This document shows, one piece after another, positions 1-7,849 of a stretch of 64,000 nucleotides of DNA. A program made the position numbers and the translations under genes. The stretch is taken from assembly GCA_030426085.1 (NCBI GenBank), contig JAUHYW010000054.1, forward strand, positions 1 to 64,000, in the 5' to 3' direction. Source of the DNA: a bacterium (lineage in GTDB: Bacteria > Myxococcota_A > Bradymonadia > UBA7976 > UBA1532). The stretch's first letter is position 1. Each line of letters begins with the position of its first letter. The notes beneath the pieces were generated by a model. The model ran no database searches and was not told where the DNA came from. It was given only the letters and a program-made list of their open reading frames with translations.

Positions 1-75
1 CTCGGAAGTCAAGCCTCTCAGCGCCGATGGTACTGCACGGGTCACTGTGTGGGAGAGTAGGTCGCCGCCGGAGCC
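1..75 (+). rRNA. 5S ribosomal RNA, 3' part (5' end outside window)
   Basis: The first 75 bases align by eye with the 3' two thirds of bacterial 5S rRNA: the conserved AGCGCCGATGGTA block (about positions 21-33) and the GGGAGAGTAGG block (about 51-61) are both present with the usual spacing. About 45 nt of the 5' end lie before the window. The 3' end is placed by analogy with E. coli, 14 nt after AGTAGG. A strong hairpin terminator follows at once, as expected at the end of an rRNA operon, so 16S and 23S genes should lie just upstream of this window. Confidence 0.9.
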
Positions 76-82
76 CATCCCG

Positions 83-122
83 AAGCCCCGAGCAACTCTG
101 TTGCTCGGGGCTTCGTCTTTTC
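83..122 (+). terminator. Rho-independent terminator of the rRNA operon
   Basis: A perfect 13-bp inverted repeat (positions 83-95 and 101-113, core GCCCCGAGCAA) encloses a 5-nt loop and is followed by a short T-rich tract ending about 121. It sits 8 nt after the predicted 3' end of 5S rRNA. Confidence 0.9.
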
Positions 123-161
123 GAATGCCTCTCCGAGGCCCCCGGTCGAAGCCGGCTGCGC

Positions 162-2765
162 TCACCACCAGTCGCTCAGCGTCGCTTCGATGCGTGCGTC
201 GAGGGCCGCGCCCACTCTCCCCAGCCCGGGGGAAGGCGTGGCGAGTGCTTCAGATGGCTCGAGCCCGATCTCTTCGGCGACCCGATCCCCGATCCGGTCC
301 AGCTCGCTGGGGATGAAGCGGGTGAAGGCCCGCCGCAGGTCGGGCAGCAGCGCCTTGAAGGTCGACCAGTCGAGCTCCGCGAGCGCGTCGTTGATCGCGC
401 GCAGCAGGCGCGGGCTGCGCATGAAGACGGCTCGGCTGGCTTGGAAGACGCCGTCGAGATAGCCCCCGGCCATCGACTGCCGGGTCTCGCTGCCTCGCAG
501 GTAGTGGGACAGCGCCTCGGCGATACGCCGCTCGCCGACCGCGCCGAAGCCGTGCAGGACGCCGAACGCCATGCCCCGGAGCGCGGGGGTGGTGTCGGAG
601 TCGGCCGCCATCCGATCGAGCGCGCCGATCAGGAGCGCTCGATCCAGGATGGGCGCCTCCGTGCGCTCTTCGAGATGCGCCCCCGGGCTTGTCGCGCCCG
701 CCCCGGGCTGCGCCTCCCCGGTGTGTGCCCGGACGTGATCGTCGGTGGTCTGTCGCGCGGCTGCGTCGCGCGGGCTTCGCGCGCCCTCTGCTGATCCGGC
801 GGCGTCGAAGGTGACCGCGTGGCGGGCCAGGGTCAGCAGGCGGTCGGCGATCGCCGACAGCGCGTCCGGGCCCACGCGGGCCACGCCGGGCAGGGATCGG
901 ACGGCCTTGCGGAAGGCGGCGGCGATGGTGTCGGCGAGCCGGGTGTGCCCCCGGGTGGCCATGGCGTCGTGATAGCCATGCAGCAGCACGAAGTGGTTCA
1001 GGGCGTCGACGAGGTGGGTGAACCGCTGGTCCTGCTCGATCGCGGCGTCGACGACGTCCAGCACCGGTTCGAAGTGTTCGAGCAGCAGCATGCGGGCGCA
1101 TTGCAGCAAGAGCGCGCTGCTCTCGGCGGCGTCGTCCCGGGCCTCGGCCGCGCGCTCGCTCAGGGTCACCGCCGCCGCCTGGGCGATGGTGGCGCCCCGA
1201 TCGCACAGCTCGACGAGCCGGTCGTCGACCGCCTCGCTCCACTGGATGGCCCAGGTCTCGGTGATGAGGTGCATGTCGGCGCCGGTGATCGGATCGGGTC
1301 CGCGGAAGAAGCGACCCATGCCCCCCCGGGCGGCGTCGAGCACGCCGAACATGGGGATGGACAGCCACGCGCAGCGGTGCAGGAAGGCCGACTTGAGGCG
1401 GTGCTTCGCCTGCTTGTGCAGGTCGAGCCGCGCGGTCTTCTCCGCGCCGCTCAGGTCGAGTCGGTGCCGCCTGGCCTCGACGTGGAAGTCGCCCAGCAGC
1501 GGCAGGACGCCGGCCTCGGGGGTCAGGTGGCCCTGGGCGTGGCCCACCAGTATCGCTCGCGCGGCGCGGGCCACGGCGCCGCCGAGCAGGCGGGCGTCGC
1601 CCTTCACGTAGCCCATGCGGCAGGCGTCGAGCAAGTCGTGGGCGGTGACCTCCCGGTTGCCGCGCAGGGCGGCGAGGCGCCCGGCGGCGTGCCACGCGCC
1701 CACCGCGTCGGCGGTGCTCACCGGGATGTCGGTCTCCCGGGCGGCGCGCATGATGCGGACCAGCGCGGTCATCGCGGCGTGGTCGTAGGGCCGCTCCACG
1801 CCGTCGCGCATGGCTTCCCACACCGTCTGCTCGTACCCCGGCGTGCGCGCCATGTGATACAGCCGGGCCAGGGCCGTGAAGCTGTACGGCGTGAGCACGG
1901 TGGTCAGGCCCTTGTCGAGCCGGAACTTCGCCTTGCCCCCGCGGGTGAACGGCAGCGCGACCGAGTGGAAGGCCCCGGTGACGACGACGACGCGGCCACC
2001 GGGGTGAGCCTTGACCGCCCGGTCGATGTGCCAGCGCATGTGGCGCTCTCGGGTGAGGGTGCCGTCCCGATCGAGCGGCCGGTCGCCCCCGGGGGTGGCG
2101 CCGGGCTCGCTGCCGGCATAGCGGGCGCACCAGGCGAAGGTGAGGACCCGACGGCGGAAGTCGTCGACTGGCAGGTCGGGGCGCTCGAAGTTCGCCCGCC
2201 AGAACTCTTCGAAGTCCCGCCGCCGCTGCTTGCGGGCCAGCGCGTCGAAGTAGGCGCTGGTGGCGAGGTGATGATCGCCGACGACCTCGGTCCCGCTCAG
2301 GCGGCGGGCGTGGCTGAACGGGATGCGGCCGGGCACCGGCAGGTCGATGAAGGCCAGCTCGGCCCCGACCGCGCGCCCGGCGACGAGGGCGGTGTACTCC
2401 GGGCAGAAGTCGGCCATCGGCCACCACGAGCGGAAGCGGGCCGGCACGTTGGCGGAGGGGCTGAGCGTGCCGTTGAGCCCGAAGCGATCCTTGTGGTCGA
2501 CGTAGGCCGAGAAGATCGTCAGCGGCGGGGCCGTGTCGCGGTGCACGAGGTGGTCGATCAGATCGGACGCGTCGTCCGGCCCCTCGACCAGCACCGCCGC
2601 CGGGCGGGTGGCTTCGATGAGCCGCTGCACCTGCCGCGCGCAGGCCGGGCTGTAGTGCTTGACCGGGAACCAGATCACCCGCTCGTCGGCCAGGATGCGC
2701 TCGACGCCGCCCCGCACGTCCTCGGCGGCGGGGGCTGGGGCGCGGCGGCGGCGTGCGGGGGCCAT
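162..2765 (-). CDS. DUF5682 family protein
   Basis: Protein of 867 aa. The N-terminal segment WFPVKHYSPACARQVQRL followed by VLVEGPDD is typical of DUF5682. The later stretch VVVVTGAFHSVALPF resembles the TraB/EreA-like hydrolase fold, and the C-terminal half is helical and Arg/Ala-rich. There is no signal peptide, so it is probably cytoplasmic. DUF5682 proteins are usually encoded beside a MoxR-type AAA ATPase and a VWA-domain protein. Neither is present here: the gene is followed by a convergent rRNA operon end and preceded by larE 58 bp away. The biochemical role of the family is unknown. The ATG at 2765 is followed by a basic, Ala/Pro-rich leader of about 20 residues that may not all be translated. 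Confidence 0.8.
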   Translation of the reverse strand: MAPARRRRAPAPAAEDVRGGVERILADERVIWFPVKHYSPACARQVQRLIEATRPAAVLVEGPDDASDLIDHLVHRDTAPPLTIFSAYVDHKDRFGLNGTLSPSANVPARFRSWWPMADFCPEYTALVAGRAVGAELAFIDLPVPGRIPFSHARRLSGTEVVGDHHLATSAYFDALARKQRRRDFEEFWRANFERPDLPVDDFRRRVLTFAWCARYAGSEPGATPGGDRPLDRDGTLTRERHMRWHIDRAVKAHPGGRVVVVTGAFHSVALPFTRGGKAKFRLDKGLTTVLTPYSFTALARLYHMARTPGYEQTVWEAMRDGVERPYDHAAMTALVRIMRAARETDIPVSTADAVGAWHAAGRLAALRGNREVTAHDLLDACRMGYVKGDARLLGGAVARAARAILVGHAQGHLTPEAGVLPLLGDFHVEARRHRLDLSGAEKTARLDLHKQAKHRLKSAFLHRCAWLSIPMFGVLDAARGGMGRFFRGPDPITGADMHLITETWAIQWSEAVDDRLVELCDRGATIAQAAAVTLSERAAEARDDAAESSALLLQCARMLLLEHFEPVLDVVDAAIEQDQRFTHLVDALNHFVLLHGYHDAMATRGHTRLADTIAAAFRKAVRSLPGVARVGPDALSAIADRLLTLARHAVTFDAAGSAEGARSPRDAAARQTTDDHVRAHTGEAQPGAGATSPGAHLEERTEAPILDRALLIGALDRMAADSDTTPALRGMAFGVLHGFGAVGERRIAEALSHYLRGSETRQSMAGGYLDGVFQASRAVFMRSPRLLRAINDALAELDWSTFKALLPDLRRAFTRFIPSELDRIGDRVAEEIGLEPSEALATPSPGLGRVGAALDARIEATLSDWW

Positions 2766-2823
2766 GGCCGGGCAGTCTACACGAGTCGAAGGGGAGAGGC
2801 GGCCGGGGAACGGGAGCGAGCGG

Positions 2824-3657
2824 TCAGCCGCCGATGGTCACCAGCGCGGCGTTGGCGCTGCCCGAGCGGTAGCCCTCGAGGTCCAGCGCGACGAAGAGGA
2901 AGCCGGCCGCCTTGCCCGCCTCGATGATGGCGGCGCGCAGCCCGGCGTCGGCGAAGACCCGGGGCAGCTCTTCGGGCGCGAGCTCGACCCGCACGACCTG
3001 CTCGTGGAACCGGGCCCGGAACTGGCGCAGGCCGAGGCGCCGCAGGCCGGCCTCGCAGCGGCCGACGCGGGCCAGCTTCTCGGGCGTGATGGCGGTGCCA
3101 TAGGGGAAGCGGCTGGACAGGCAGGCCGACGCCGGCTTGTCCCAGGTCGGCAACTCGTAGCGCTTGGAGAGGCGGCGGATGTCGGCCTTGCCGAGCCCGG
3201 CCTCGATGAGCGGCGCCCGCACCTGCTGCTCGTCGGCGGCGATCATGCCCGGCCGGTGGTCGCCGAGGTCGTCCGGGATGGCCCCGTAGCACAGCACGCC
3301 CAGGCCCCGGGCGGCGGCCTCGACCCCGGCCACCTCGAACAGCTCGGTCTTGCAGTGATAGCACCGGTCGCCGGCGTTGGCCCGGTAGCCGGGGCGCTGC
3401 ATCTCGTGGGTCGGCACCTCGATCATGCGGGCGCCCATGTCGGCCGCCAGCGTCCGGGCCTCCTCCAGCTCCCACTCGGGGTAGCTGTCCGAGACGGCGG
3501 TCAGCGCCACCGCCCGCTCGCCGAGCACCTCGACGGCGACCCGCAGCAGGAACGTGGAGTCGACCCCGCCGGAGTAGGCGACCACCACCCGCTCCATGCC
3601 GCGCAGCAGGTCGCGCAGCGTCTGGAGGCGGTCATCGAGCAGGGGTTCGGCGGACAC
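2824..3657 (-). CDS. larE: ATP-dependent sacrificial sulfur transferase LarE
   Basis: Protein of 277 aa, the usual LarE length. LarE is a PP-loop enzyme that adenylates, then transfers sulfur to, the pyridinium carboxylate precursor of the nickel-pincer nucleotide cofactor of lactate racemase and related enzymes. The PP-loop SGGVDS is at residues 29-34. Cys99 and Cys102 (CYHC) and Cys179 (in SACLSSRFPYG) give the three-cysteine pattern of LarE forms that carry an iron-sulfur cluster, rather than the single-Cys sacrificial type. The GTG start at 3657 has GAGG five bases upstream and begins just before the conserved region; the frame stays open further upstream but that part is not LarE-like. 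No larA, larB or larC is nearby. Confidence 0.88.
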   Translation of the reverse strand: MSAEPLLDDRLQTLRDLLRGMERVVVAYSGGVDSTFLLRVAVEVLGERAVALTAVSDSYPEWELEEARTLAADMGARMIEVPTHEMQRPGYRANAGDRCYHCKTELFEVAGVEAAARGLGVLCYGAIPDDLGDHRPGMIAADEQQVRAPLIEAGLGKADIRRLSKRYELPTWDKPASACLSSRFPYGTAITPEKLARVGRCEAGLRRLGLRQFRARFHEQVVRVELAPEELPRVFADAGLRAAIIEAGKAAGFLFVALDLEGYRSGSANAALVTIGG

Positions 3658-3696
3658 GGGGACCTCGTCGTCACGGGCGGCGCAGGATGAGACAGG

Positions 3697-5766
3697 ATGC
3701 CGGTGGGGATCAAGCCGTTGCGCGCGGGGCGCCGGCCTTCGGCGCTTGACTGGAGGCGCGCAGCCCTCGATCGTGCTCCCGAGCACACGGCAGCGAGCCC
3801 CATCCCGGTGATCGACCCCACACCGCAACCCGAGCCGTCCTCGGCCCCCCGCCGCGCGTGGCGGGCCGTGCGGCGCGCCTGGTTCGAGGCCGACCCTCGG
3901 GCGCTGGGCCTGTTTCGCATCGCCTTCGGCCTGCTGTGCACCTGGGACGTCCTGCGGCGGGTCCCGTGGTTGAGCGTCTTCTACTCGAACGACGGGGTGC
4001 TCTCGAACCACTACGCCCTGTTCCGGCCCCACTCGAGCTACACCTTCAGCCTGCTGCTCGGCTTCGGTCGCCCCGAAGAGGTGGCGGTCTTCTTCGGCTT
4101 CACCCTGATCTGCCTCGCGCTGTTCACCCTCGGCGCCTGGACCCGGGTGACCCACCTGCTCTCGATGCTGTGCATCATCAGCCTGCACAGCCGCAACGTG
4201 CTGCTCGAGAACGGCGGCGACGTCGTGATGAACCTGTGGTGGCTGTGGACGCTCTTCCTGCCGCTTGGCCGGCGGCTGTCGATCGACAGCCTGCGGGCGA
4301 GCATGAAGCGCAAGGAGAGCCCGGGGCAGCTCAACCGGCAGCCGCCGCCCGATCGTGAGCGGGTGCGCTCGCTGGCGGTCTTCGCCGTGCTGTGGCAGCT
4401 CAGCGTCATCTACGCGCTGAACACCGTGCACAAGGGCGGGCACACCTGGCTCGACGGCACCGCCATCGCCTGGACGCTCGAGCAGGATCGCATCGTGACC
4501 GGCCTCGGGCAGTGGGTGCGCGACGCGTGGCCGCTGTGGATCACGCAGGCGATGACGTGGGGCACGCTGGTCATCGAGGGCGCCGCGCCGCTGCTCCTGC
4601 TCAGCCCGATCGGCACGGTGTGGACCCGGCGGGTGGCGTTCGTCACGCTCACCGCGCTGCACGGCGGCATCTTCCTGCTGACCGACGTCGGGCTGTTCTC
4701 GCCGACGATGGTGGTGGCGTACCTCATCCTCTTCTCGGCGGCCGACGTCGAGCTGCTGCGCCGGGCGCTGCGTCGGCTCGCGGGGCCGGCGATCATCGTG
4801 GCCTACGACAGCGACTGCGGCATCTGTCACTGGTGCGCCCGCCTGGGCGCGCGGCTCGACCGCCTGGGGCTGATCACCTGGCTCGGCCGCGACCCCGAGG
4901 GCCCGCTGCCGCCGGGCTACGACCGGGCGCGCTTCGACGCCGAGCGCGAAGACACCATCATGGCCTGGGCGCCCGGCGGCGAGCGGGTCTGGCACCGTCA
5001 CCGGGCGGTCGGGCGCATCGTAGCCGCCCTGCCGCTCGGGCGGCTCCTCGCCTGGGTCTTCGCCGTGCCCGGCCTCTCGTGGCTGCTCGACCGGGCCTAC
5101 CGGGCGTTCTCGACCCGGCGGCATCACTTCGGCGCGTGGTGCGGCCTCGGCGTGTGCGGGATCAGCATCGGGGGCGGCCCGGACGTCGACGACGCCCCCA
5201 GCGACGCCCGCCGGGCCGCGCGCCGGGCGCGGTGGATCCTGGCTCAGCTCGGGGTGCTGTTCTTCCTGCTCGCGACCGGCTCCCAGCTCCTCATCGAGAA
5301 CCGCTTCGTGCGCGACACCCTGGGGGTGAAGCACCGCCAGCCGACGTGGGCCCGCAAGGCGGTGCACTACGGGCGGTTCTTTCAGGGCTGGAGCATGTTC
5401 GCCCCCAACGCCCCGATGGGCGACGGCTGGATGGTCATCGAGGCCGAGCTGGACGACGGCCGGGTCATCGACCCCCAGACCGGCGCGGCCCCGGCCTTCG
5501 AGCCGTGCGACGCCGACCGCATGGTGCCGGGGCAGTTCTGGGGCAGCTACACCAGCCGCCTCGCCGGCCGGCGCAACTCGAAGTATCGCGACGAGTTCGG
5601 CAAGTGGCTGCGCAATCACCGCATCCGGCGGCTGCATCTGCCTCCGGGGGCGAAGGTCCGCCGGTTCACCGCATGGTGGCTGCCCGACCGCTCGCCGCCG
5701 CCCGGATCGGGCGCGGCGCCGACGCTGAAGAAGCGGCAGAAGGTGCTGAGCTGGCCCAGGGGCTGA
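3697..5766 (+). CDS. HTTM-domain membrane protein with embedded DCC1-like thiol oxidoreductase domain
   Basis: About 689 aa from ATG 3697; a GTG at 3808 (residue 38) is an alternative start and better fits the homologous region. Residues about 65-345 form several membrane helices with features of HTTM (horizontally transferred transmembrane, vitamin-K carboxylase-like) proteins, such as SNDGVLSNHYALF and RNVLLENGGDVVMNLWWLW. A DCC1-like (DUF393) domain is inserted at about 365-490, beginning AYDSDCGICHWC with Cys374, Cys377 and Cys380. A further helix lies at about 512-535, followed by a soluble C-terminal domain containing the segment GRFFQGWSMFAPNAP, common in HTTM proteins. The substrate is unknown. 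It starts 39 bp from the divergent larE and ends 22 bp from a convergent gene. Confidence 0.8.
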   Translation: MPVGIKPLRAGRRPSALDWRRAALDRAPEHTAASPIPVIDPTPQPEPSSAPRRAWRAVRRAWFEADPRALGLFRIAFGLLCTWDVLRRVPWLSVFYSNDGVLSNHYALFRPHSSYTFSLLLGFGRPEEVAVFFGFTLICLALFTLGAWTRVTHLLSMLCIISLHSRNVLLENGGDVVMNLWWLWTLFLPLGRRLSIDSLRASMKRKESPGQLNRQPPPDRERVRSLAVFAVLWQLSVIYALNTVHKGGHTWLDGTAIAWTLEQDRIVTGLGQWVRDAWPLWITQAMTWGTLVIEGAAPLLLLSPIGTVWTRRVAFVTLTALHGGIFLLTDVGLFSPTMVVAYLILFSAADVELLRRALRRLAGPAIIVAYDSDCGICHWCARLGARLDRLGLITWLGRDPEGPLPPGYDRARFDAEREDTIMAWAPGGERVWHRHRAVGRIVAALPLGRLLAWVFAVPGLSWLLDRAYRAFSTRRHHFGAWCGLGVCGISIGGGPDVDDAPSDARRAARRARWILAQLGVLFFLLATGSQLLIENRFVRDTLGVKHRQPTWARKAVHYGRFFQGWSMFAPNAPMGDGWMVIEAELDDGRVIDPQTGAAPAFEPCDADRMVPGQFWGSYTSRLAGRRNSKYRDEFGKWLRNHRIRRLHLPPGAKVRRFTAWWLPDRSPPPGSGAAPTLKKRQKVLSWPRG

Positions 5767-5788
5767 CCCGAGAGCCGGGTAGGGGTGC

Positions 5789-7774
5789 TCAGCGCAGGGG
5801 CATGTAGTCCGGGTTGCGCTCGATGGGCGCCGTCAGCAGCGACTGGTAGGGCAGGTTGGCGTGGGGCAGGTCGGCGGCGCAGGCCACCTCCACCGTCGGG
5901 AAGAGCGCGACGCGGCGCTCGAACTCGTCGCGGGTCGGGGCCACGAGGCTGTACGGGATGTCGTAGAAGTGCATCTGGTACAGGTACTTGCGGCAGTGGT
6001 TCGAGACGTCCTGCTGCTCGCCGCCGTGGTCGATGATCTCGATGGGATCGCACGCGTCGGGGTCGTCGCCGGCCAGGGTGAACGCGTACAGCCGGCGGTC
6101 GTAGCTCGGCCAGCCGTTGAGGCTGGGGCAGGTGCAGCCGTTGCGCTGGGCGCACGAGGCGTCGGGCTCGGCCCGGTCGATGCGCCGCTGCACGTAGAAC
6201 TCGCCGGGCAGGCCCTCGAAGAAGACGAAGCAGCCGCCATCGACGAAGTAGCCCTCGCCGTCGGCGAAGCGGGCCCAGCCGTAGACGTTGGCCGGCGCCG
6301 GGCCCTGGCAGTTCCAGTCGGGCACCTGCACCGCCGGCTGGGACTCGGGGCACGGGGCGTCGCGGCCGTCGCAGTCGTCGTCGACCCAGTCGCCGCAGAT
6401 CTCGCTGGCGTCGGGGTGGGCCCACGGGTCGCCCGGGCGGCAGTCGTCCGCCACCCGGGCGAAGCCGGGGGTCGCCTCGTCGGGCTCGACGCACTGGTTC
6501 TCGGCGCCGGCCTCGACGCCGAAGCCGTCGCCGTCCGCGTCGGGGTACAGCCGGGTGTCGACGCACATCGGCGGCGCCTCGAGGGTGACCTCGAGCGAGT
6601 ACGGGCTGCGGGTCTCGCCGTCGGCGCCGCGCACCTCGACCAGATACACCCCGTCGGCTTCGAGGGTGTGCTCGATGAAGACCGCGGCGTTGCCCGGCAT
6701 GCCCTCGGCCACCGGCTCACCCCGCTCGTCGAGCAGCCGCACCTCGAGGATCGGCGCCGGATCACCGAACTGCAGCCGGACCCGCACGATGTTGCCGCTC
6801 GGCATCAGCGAGCCGTAGAGGTCGCGATCCCCGGGGCAGATCGTGACCCGGTCGTAGACCTGCCCGATCATCAGCGGGGTGAAGCCGTCCAGCGCGTCGT
6901 TGGGCTCGAGCCGGTCGGGCTCGCACTCCGGCTCGTCGAAGACGCAGCGATCGGCCTCGCAGCGATCGCCGGGCGCGCAGTCGACGTCGTCCCGGCAGCC
7001 GATGCCATAGGCCAGGCATATGCCATCGTCGCAGATGCCATCCGGGCAGCCGGCGTCGTCCCGGCAGCCCTCGATACACACGGCGTCCTCGCAGATGCGG
7101 CCGTCGCCGCACGCGTCGTCGCCCCGGCAGCCCTCGACGCAGGTGGCGTCCTCGCAGATGCGACCGTCGCCGCACGCGTCGTCGCCCCGGCAGCCCTCGA
7201 TGCAGTCCCCGTCGGCGCAGATGTGACCGACCTCGCAGTCCTCGTCGAGCGCGCAGCCGCACATCGGCGGGACGAGGCCGTCGCAGCCGGCCGGCAGGCC
7301 CTCGGGGGCGCACGGGTCGAGCTGCGCGCAGTCCACGCAGCCGCCGTCGACGCACACGTCGCCCTCGGGGCAGGTCTCGGCGGTCAGGCAGCCCTCGACG
7401 CACGCCCCGTCGGCGCACATCGTGCCCGGGGCGCAGTTGTCGTCGCTCTGGCAGCCCTCGACGCACTCCCCGCTCTCGCAGAAGTAGCCGTCGACGCAGT
7501 CCTCGTCGCCGAAGCAAGCGATGCACGCCCCCTCGACGCAGCGCCGGGGGCCCTCGCAGTCGTCATCGCTCCGGCAGGCGCCGGGGGCCGCGTCGGGCTC
7601 GGGGTCGGGCGCGGCGTCGGGGGCCGCGTCGGGCTCGGTCTGCCCGTCCATGGCCCCCTCGGACGCGTCGGCCGGGGTCTCTTCGGGGTCGCTCGGCTCT
7701 TCGGTGTCGCAGGCGACCAGGGCCCACGCGAGCAGGCCGAGGCGGATACATTTCGATCGACAGAGACTCTTCAT
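5789..7774 (-). CDS. Cys-rich repeat lipoprotein with PPC-like and MopE-like segments
   Basis: Protein of 661 aa. The lipobox ends at Cys22 (WALVAC). An Asp/Ala/Pro-rich spacer follows (about 25-65), then roughly nine Cys-rich repeats of about 20 aa of the CxxDxxC...G.C..G.C type found in myxobacterial surface proteins (about 66-275). Next comes a beta-rich segment starting EPNDALDGFTPL that fits a pre-peptidase C-terminal (PPC) domain (about 290-405), a MopE-like calcium/metal-binding segment (DADGDGFG, ICGDWVDDDCDGRD, about 410-475), and a Cys-containing C-terminal domain I do not recognise. It is probably an outer-membrane or surface lipoprotein; no catalytic site was seen. GGGAGG precedes the ATG and a hairpin abuts that ribosome-binding site. 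Confidence 0.8.
   Translation of the reverse strand: MKSLCRSKCIRLGLLAWALVACDTEEPSDPEETPADASEGAMDGQTEPDAAPDAAPDPEPDAAPGACRSDDDCEGPRRCVEGACIACFGDEDCVDGYFCESGECVEGCQSDDNCAPGTMCADGACVEGCLTAETCPEGDVCVDGGCVDCAQLDPCAPEGLPAGCDGLVPPMCGCALDEDCEVGHICADGDCIEGCRGDDACGDGRICEDATCVEGCRGDDACGDGRICEDAVCIEGCRDDAGCPDGICDDGICLAYGIGCRDDVDCAPGDRCEADRCVFDEPECEPDRLEPNDALDGFTPLMIGQVYDRVTICPGDRDLYGSLMPSGNIVRVRLQFGDPAPILEVRLLDERGEPVAEGMPGNAAVFIEHTLEADGVYLVEVRGADGETRSPYSLEVTLEAPPMCVDTRLYPDADGDGFGVEAGAENQCVEPDEATPGFARVADDCRPGDPWAHPDASEICGDWVDDDCDGRDAPCPESQPAVQVPDWNCQGPAPANVYGWARFADGEGYFVDGGCFVFFEGLPGEFYVQRRIDRAEPDASCAQRNGCTCPSLNGWPSYDRRLYAFTLAGDDPDACDPIEIIDHGGEQQDVSNHCRKYLYQMHFYDIPYSLVAPTRDEFERRVALFPTVEVACAADLPHANLPYQSLLTAPIERNPDYMPLR
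7082..7201. repeat. 63-bp direct repeat inside the Cys-rich lipoprotein gene
   Basis: Positions 7082-7138 and 7145-7201 are nearly identical (I see one mismatch, at 7100 versus 7163), giving two successive 21-residue Cys-rich repeats. The near identity at DNA level points to a recent in-frame duplication. Confidence 0.75.
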
Positions 7775-7784
7775 GGCACCTCCC

Positions 7785-7808
7785 GCCGACAGGTTACCTG
7801 CGGTCGGC
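7785..7808 (-). promoter_or_regulatory. Hairpin directly upstream of the lipoprotein ribosome-binding site
   Basis: On the minus strand GCCGAC pairs with GTCGGC, and an inner AGG/CCT extends the stem around the loop TAA, leaving a small bulge. It lies between the DUF2867 gene and the lipoprotein gene and touches the GGGAGG ribosome-binding site at 7778-7784. It could modulate translation or reduce read-through; no T-tract follows. Confidence 0.3.
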
Positions 7809-7849
7809 GAACCGCGTCGACCCGCCGCTCGAGCGATGCGGCCGCGGTG

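Noticed and set aside
2824-5637. LarE with an N-terminal extension of about 660 residues
   Set aside because: The upstream part is antisense to the HTTM gene and low-complexity; GTG 3657 with a GAGG site gives the normal LarE length.
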